From GCA-2684655 sp051278165 (GTDB taxonomy: Bacteria; Planctomycetota; UBA1135; UBA2386): a stretch of DNA of 25,080 nucleotides. The notes beneath the pieces were generated by a model that made no database searches, was not told where the DNA came from, and saw only the letters and a program-made list of their open reading frames with translations. Every line of letters starts with the position of its first letter. Positions within the stretch are counted from its first letter, which is position 1. This document shows, piece after piece, positions 23,595-25,080 of this stretch. Made by a program: the position numbers and the translations under genes. The stretch covers positions 1 through 25,080 of the forward strand of contig JBNMNW010000050.1 in assembly GCA_051278165.1 (NCBI GenBank), given 5' to 3'.

Positions 23595-25080
23595 ATGAAG
23601 ACTGCTCTTGTTATCTGCGCCCTAGCCTCCACCGCGATGGCGCAATTCAGTGTCGGCCCGCAAACGGCCACCTACAACGCCGCGGCCTCCCGCGGTTTCA
23701 ACTTCGTCGCCAACGTCGCCTTCACCATCGACCAACTAGACGTGCCAACGGACAACCAGCTTGCTGGCGACCTGGCTTCGTACTACGTCGAAGTCAATGG
23801 CGCGCAAGTGTTCCTGTCTGTTAACCAGCCAGGCGCCGTCTTGACCCCCGGCATTCCACAGATCCAGATTGGCGACGCTGTCACCATCGTGGGCCACTGG
23901 AACAGTCTTACTCAAGCCCACAACTCCTACGCGGCTGGCGCGCCATTGACGGCGAACCTCCAAGGTGTTCCGCACACGTTCTACCGTGCTGCCGCCGGCT
24001 TCATTGCCGCTCCGGGCTTCGTTGGCGGCGGCTTCGGCGGCGGCTTCAGCGGCTCGATGGGCCGTTGCGACGTCTACACCTCCCCTGTTGTGGGAGCGGC
24101 TCTGAACACGTCCTACGGCGCCAGCTGCGGCGGCAACGGCTCAAACCCCGCGTTCTACGAGTTGTTCGCTGACGCCACCGTGGCAAACGCGACGCTGAAC
24201 GATGGCACGCTAATCCTGACCGCAGGTGCTAGCGGCTACCAAGGCGCTTGGGCGCCCGCCACTGCAGCTGCGTTGTTCGTTGCGCCAACGGCTGCTGCGA
24301 TCCCAATGGCCACCGGTGACGATGGCCAAGTGACCTACACCCCGGCCTTTGGCCCGATGCCGACGCCGTATGGCCCGCAAGCGAGCCTGCAAGTCCACGG
24401 CAACGCCATCATCGGCTTCGGTGGTGCAGCTATTACGTACCCGGGAACCAACAGCTACACCCCCACGGGCCCCGGCTTCGCCGGCAATCTCGGTGGCGGC
24501 CTCTACGCTTGGCACGACTACAACATCAATGAAACTGGAAGTGGCCAGATCCTCGCCGAAGAAGTCGGCAGCACCCTCTACATCACCTGGGATGGCGTCG
24601 AGAGCTACTCGAGCCCAACCGTGCTGAACCCCAGCACGCTACAGTTCCAGATCAACCTGACGACTGGCGACGTGCGGATCGTCTTCTTCAGCATCGACGC
24701 CAATGCGACGAGCACCTTTGGCTCGGCTCACCTCGTTGGTGCGGTCGCTCCGGGCGGCTCGGCTGACCCAGGCTCGATCGACCTTCTGACGGCAACGGCG
24801 CAGGAACTGACGATGATCACGGCGACGCTCGATCTAGAACTCGTTGGCACCACCCGCCCGATCATCGGCACCAACTGGGACCTGACGACCAACAACATCG
24901 AAGCAGTGTCGCCATTCGGCATCACCTTCTTCGGTGACCGCGCCGCGGTTGCGCTGCCACTGACCGCCATTGGCCTGGCTGCCCCTGGCTGTGACATCAA
25001 CCTGAGCACCTTGCTCGGCAACATCACCGGTATCGCCGCTGCTGGCTCGGCGACGATCTCGCTCGCTTTGCCGAACGACC
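23595..25080 (+). CDS. Secreted protein with NIDO-like middle domain (partial, runs off the right edge)
   Basis: From ATG 23595 the frame is open to the end of the window (495 residues and still open). A signal peptide ends AMA before Q17. Residues 18-165 form an N-terminal beta domain akin to that of the PKD protein at 15320 (RGFNF at 33-37, GRCDVYT at 156-162), with a Gly/Phe-rich insert at 143-152. Residues ~185-235 are a short beta region. Residues 240-400 resemble the nidogen-like domain of planctomycetal exported proteins: YITWDGVESY (329-338), FQINLTTGDV, then GAVAPGG and DPGS. From ~410 the same C-terminal domain as in the PKD protein begins (LAAPGCD, LALPND) and is cut by the edge; about 30-40 residues should remain. 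It is expected to be exported to the surface. Confidence 0.85.
   Translation, partial: MKTALVICALASTAMAQFSVGPQTATYNAAASRGFNFVANVAFTIDQLDVPTDNQLAGDLASYYVEVNGAQVFLSVNQPGAVLTPGIPQIQIGDAVTIVGHWNSLTQAHNSYAAGAPLTANLQGVPHTFYRAAAGFIAAPGFVGGGFGGGFSGSMGRCDVYTSPVVGAALNTSYGASCGGNGSNPAFYELFADATVANATLNDGTLILTAGASGYQGAWAPATAAALFVAPTAAAIPMATGDDGQVTYTPAFGPMPTPYGPQASLQVHGNAIIGFGGAAITYPGTNSYTPTGPGFAGNLGGGLYAWHDYNINETGSGQILAEEVGSTLYITWDGVESYSSPTVLNPSTLQFQINLTTGDVRIVFFSIDANATSTFGSAHLVGAVAPGGSADPGSIDLLTATAQELTMITATLDLELVGTTRPIIGTNWDLTTNNIEAVSPFGITFFGDRAAVALPLTAIGLAAPGCDINLSTLLGNITGIAAAGSATISLALPND

Overview
The window looks like a chromosomal segment from a GC-rich, Gram-negative-type bacterium, most likely a member of the Planctomycetota. 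The lineage call is an inference. It rests on long secreted proteins built from modular beta domains, on a recurring C-terminal domain that I associate with planctomycetal exported proteins, on outer-membrane barrels ending in Phe, on carboxypeptidase-regulatory-like repeats, and on weak or absent Shine-Dalgarno sequences at most starts. I saw no rRNA, tRNA, CRISPR array, transposase or phage gene.

Layout. Positions 1-743: a possible gene tail and a rhomboid protease on the minus strand. Positions 950-5803: a plus-strand surface-protein cluster holding a lipid-anchored barrel protein, a Cys-rich DUF2135-type lipoprotein and an 809-residue protein of carboxypeptidase-regulatory-like repeats. 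A leader plus signal-peptide module of about 220 bp is present twice here; the first copy is decayed. Positions 6038-11820: cardiolipin synthase, a gene remnant with four 15-bp repeats, a small DUF202 membrane protein, a convergent CPA1-type cation/proton antiporter, an unrecognised cytosolic protein and a DUF481 (YdiY-like, 'salt-induced') outer-membrane protein. Positions 12006-14603: an SLC12-type cation-chloride cotransporter with a coiled-coil tail. Positions 14714-14974: an alpha/beta-hydrolase remnant. Positions 15320-17329: a secreted PKD-domain protein. Positions 17723-23299: a magnesium channel of the MgtE family, a fused trehalose-6-phosphate synthase/phosphatase, and an overlapping GH15 glycosidase. 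From 23595 past the right edge: a second secreted protein that shares its N- and C-terminal modules with the PKD protein.

How they may work together (inference): between 6 and 23.3 kb the functions lean strongly toward ion and osmotic homeostasis: cardiolipin synthesis, proton/cation antiport, a salt-response outer-membrane family, cation-chloride cotransport, Mg2+ uptake, and trehalose synthesis with probable turnover. They are not one operon, since strands alternate, but the grouping suggests an osmoadaptation neighbourhood. Several perfect GC-rich hairpins without T-tracts lie just after stop codons and are the best terminator candidates.
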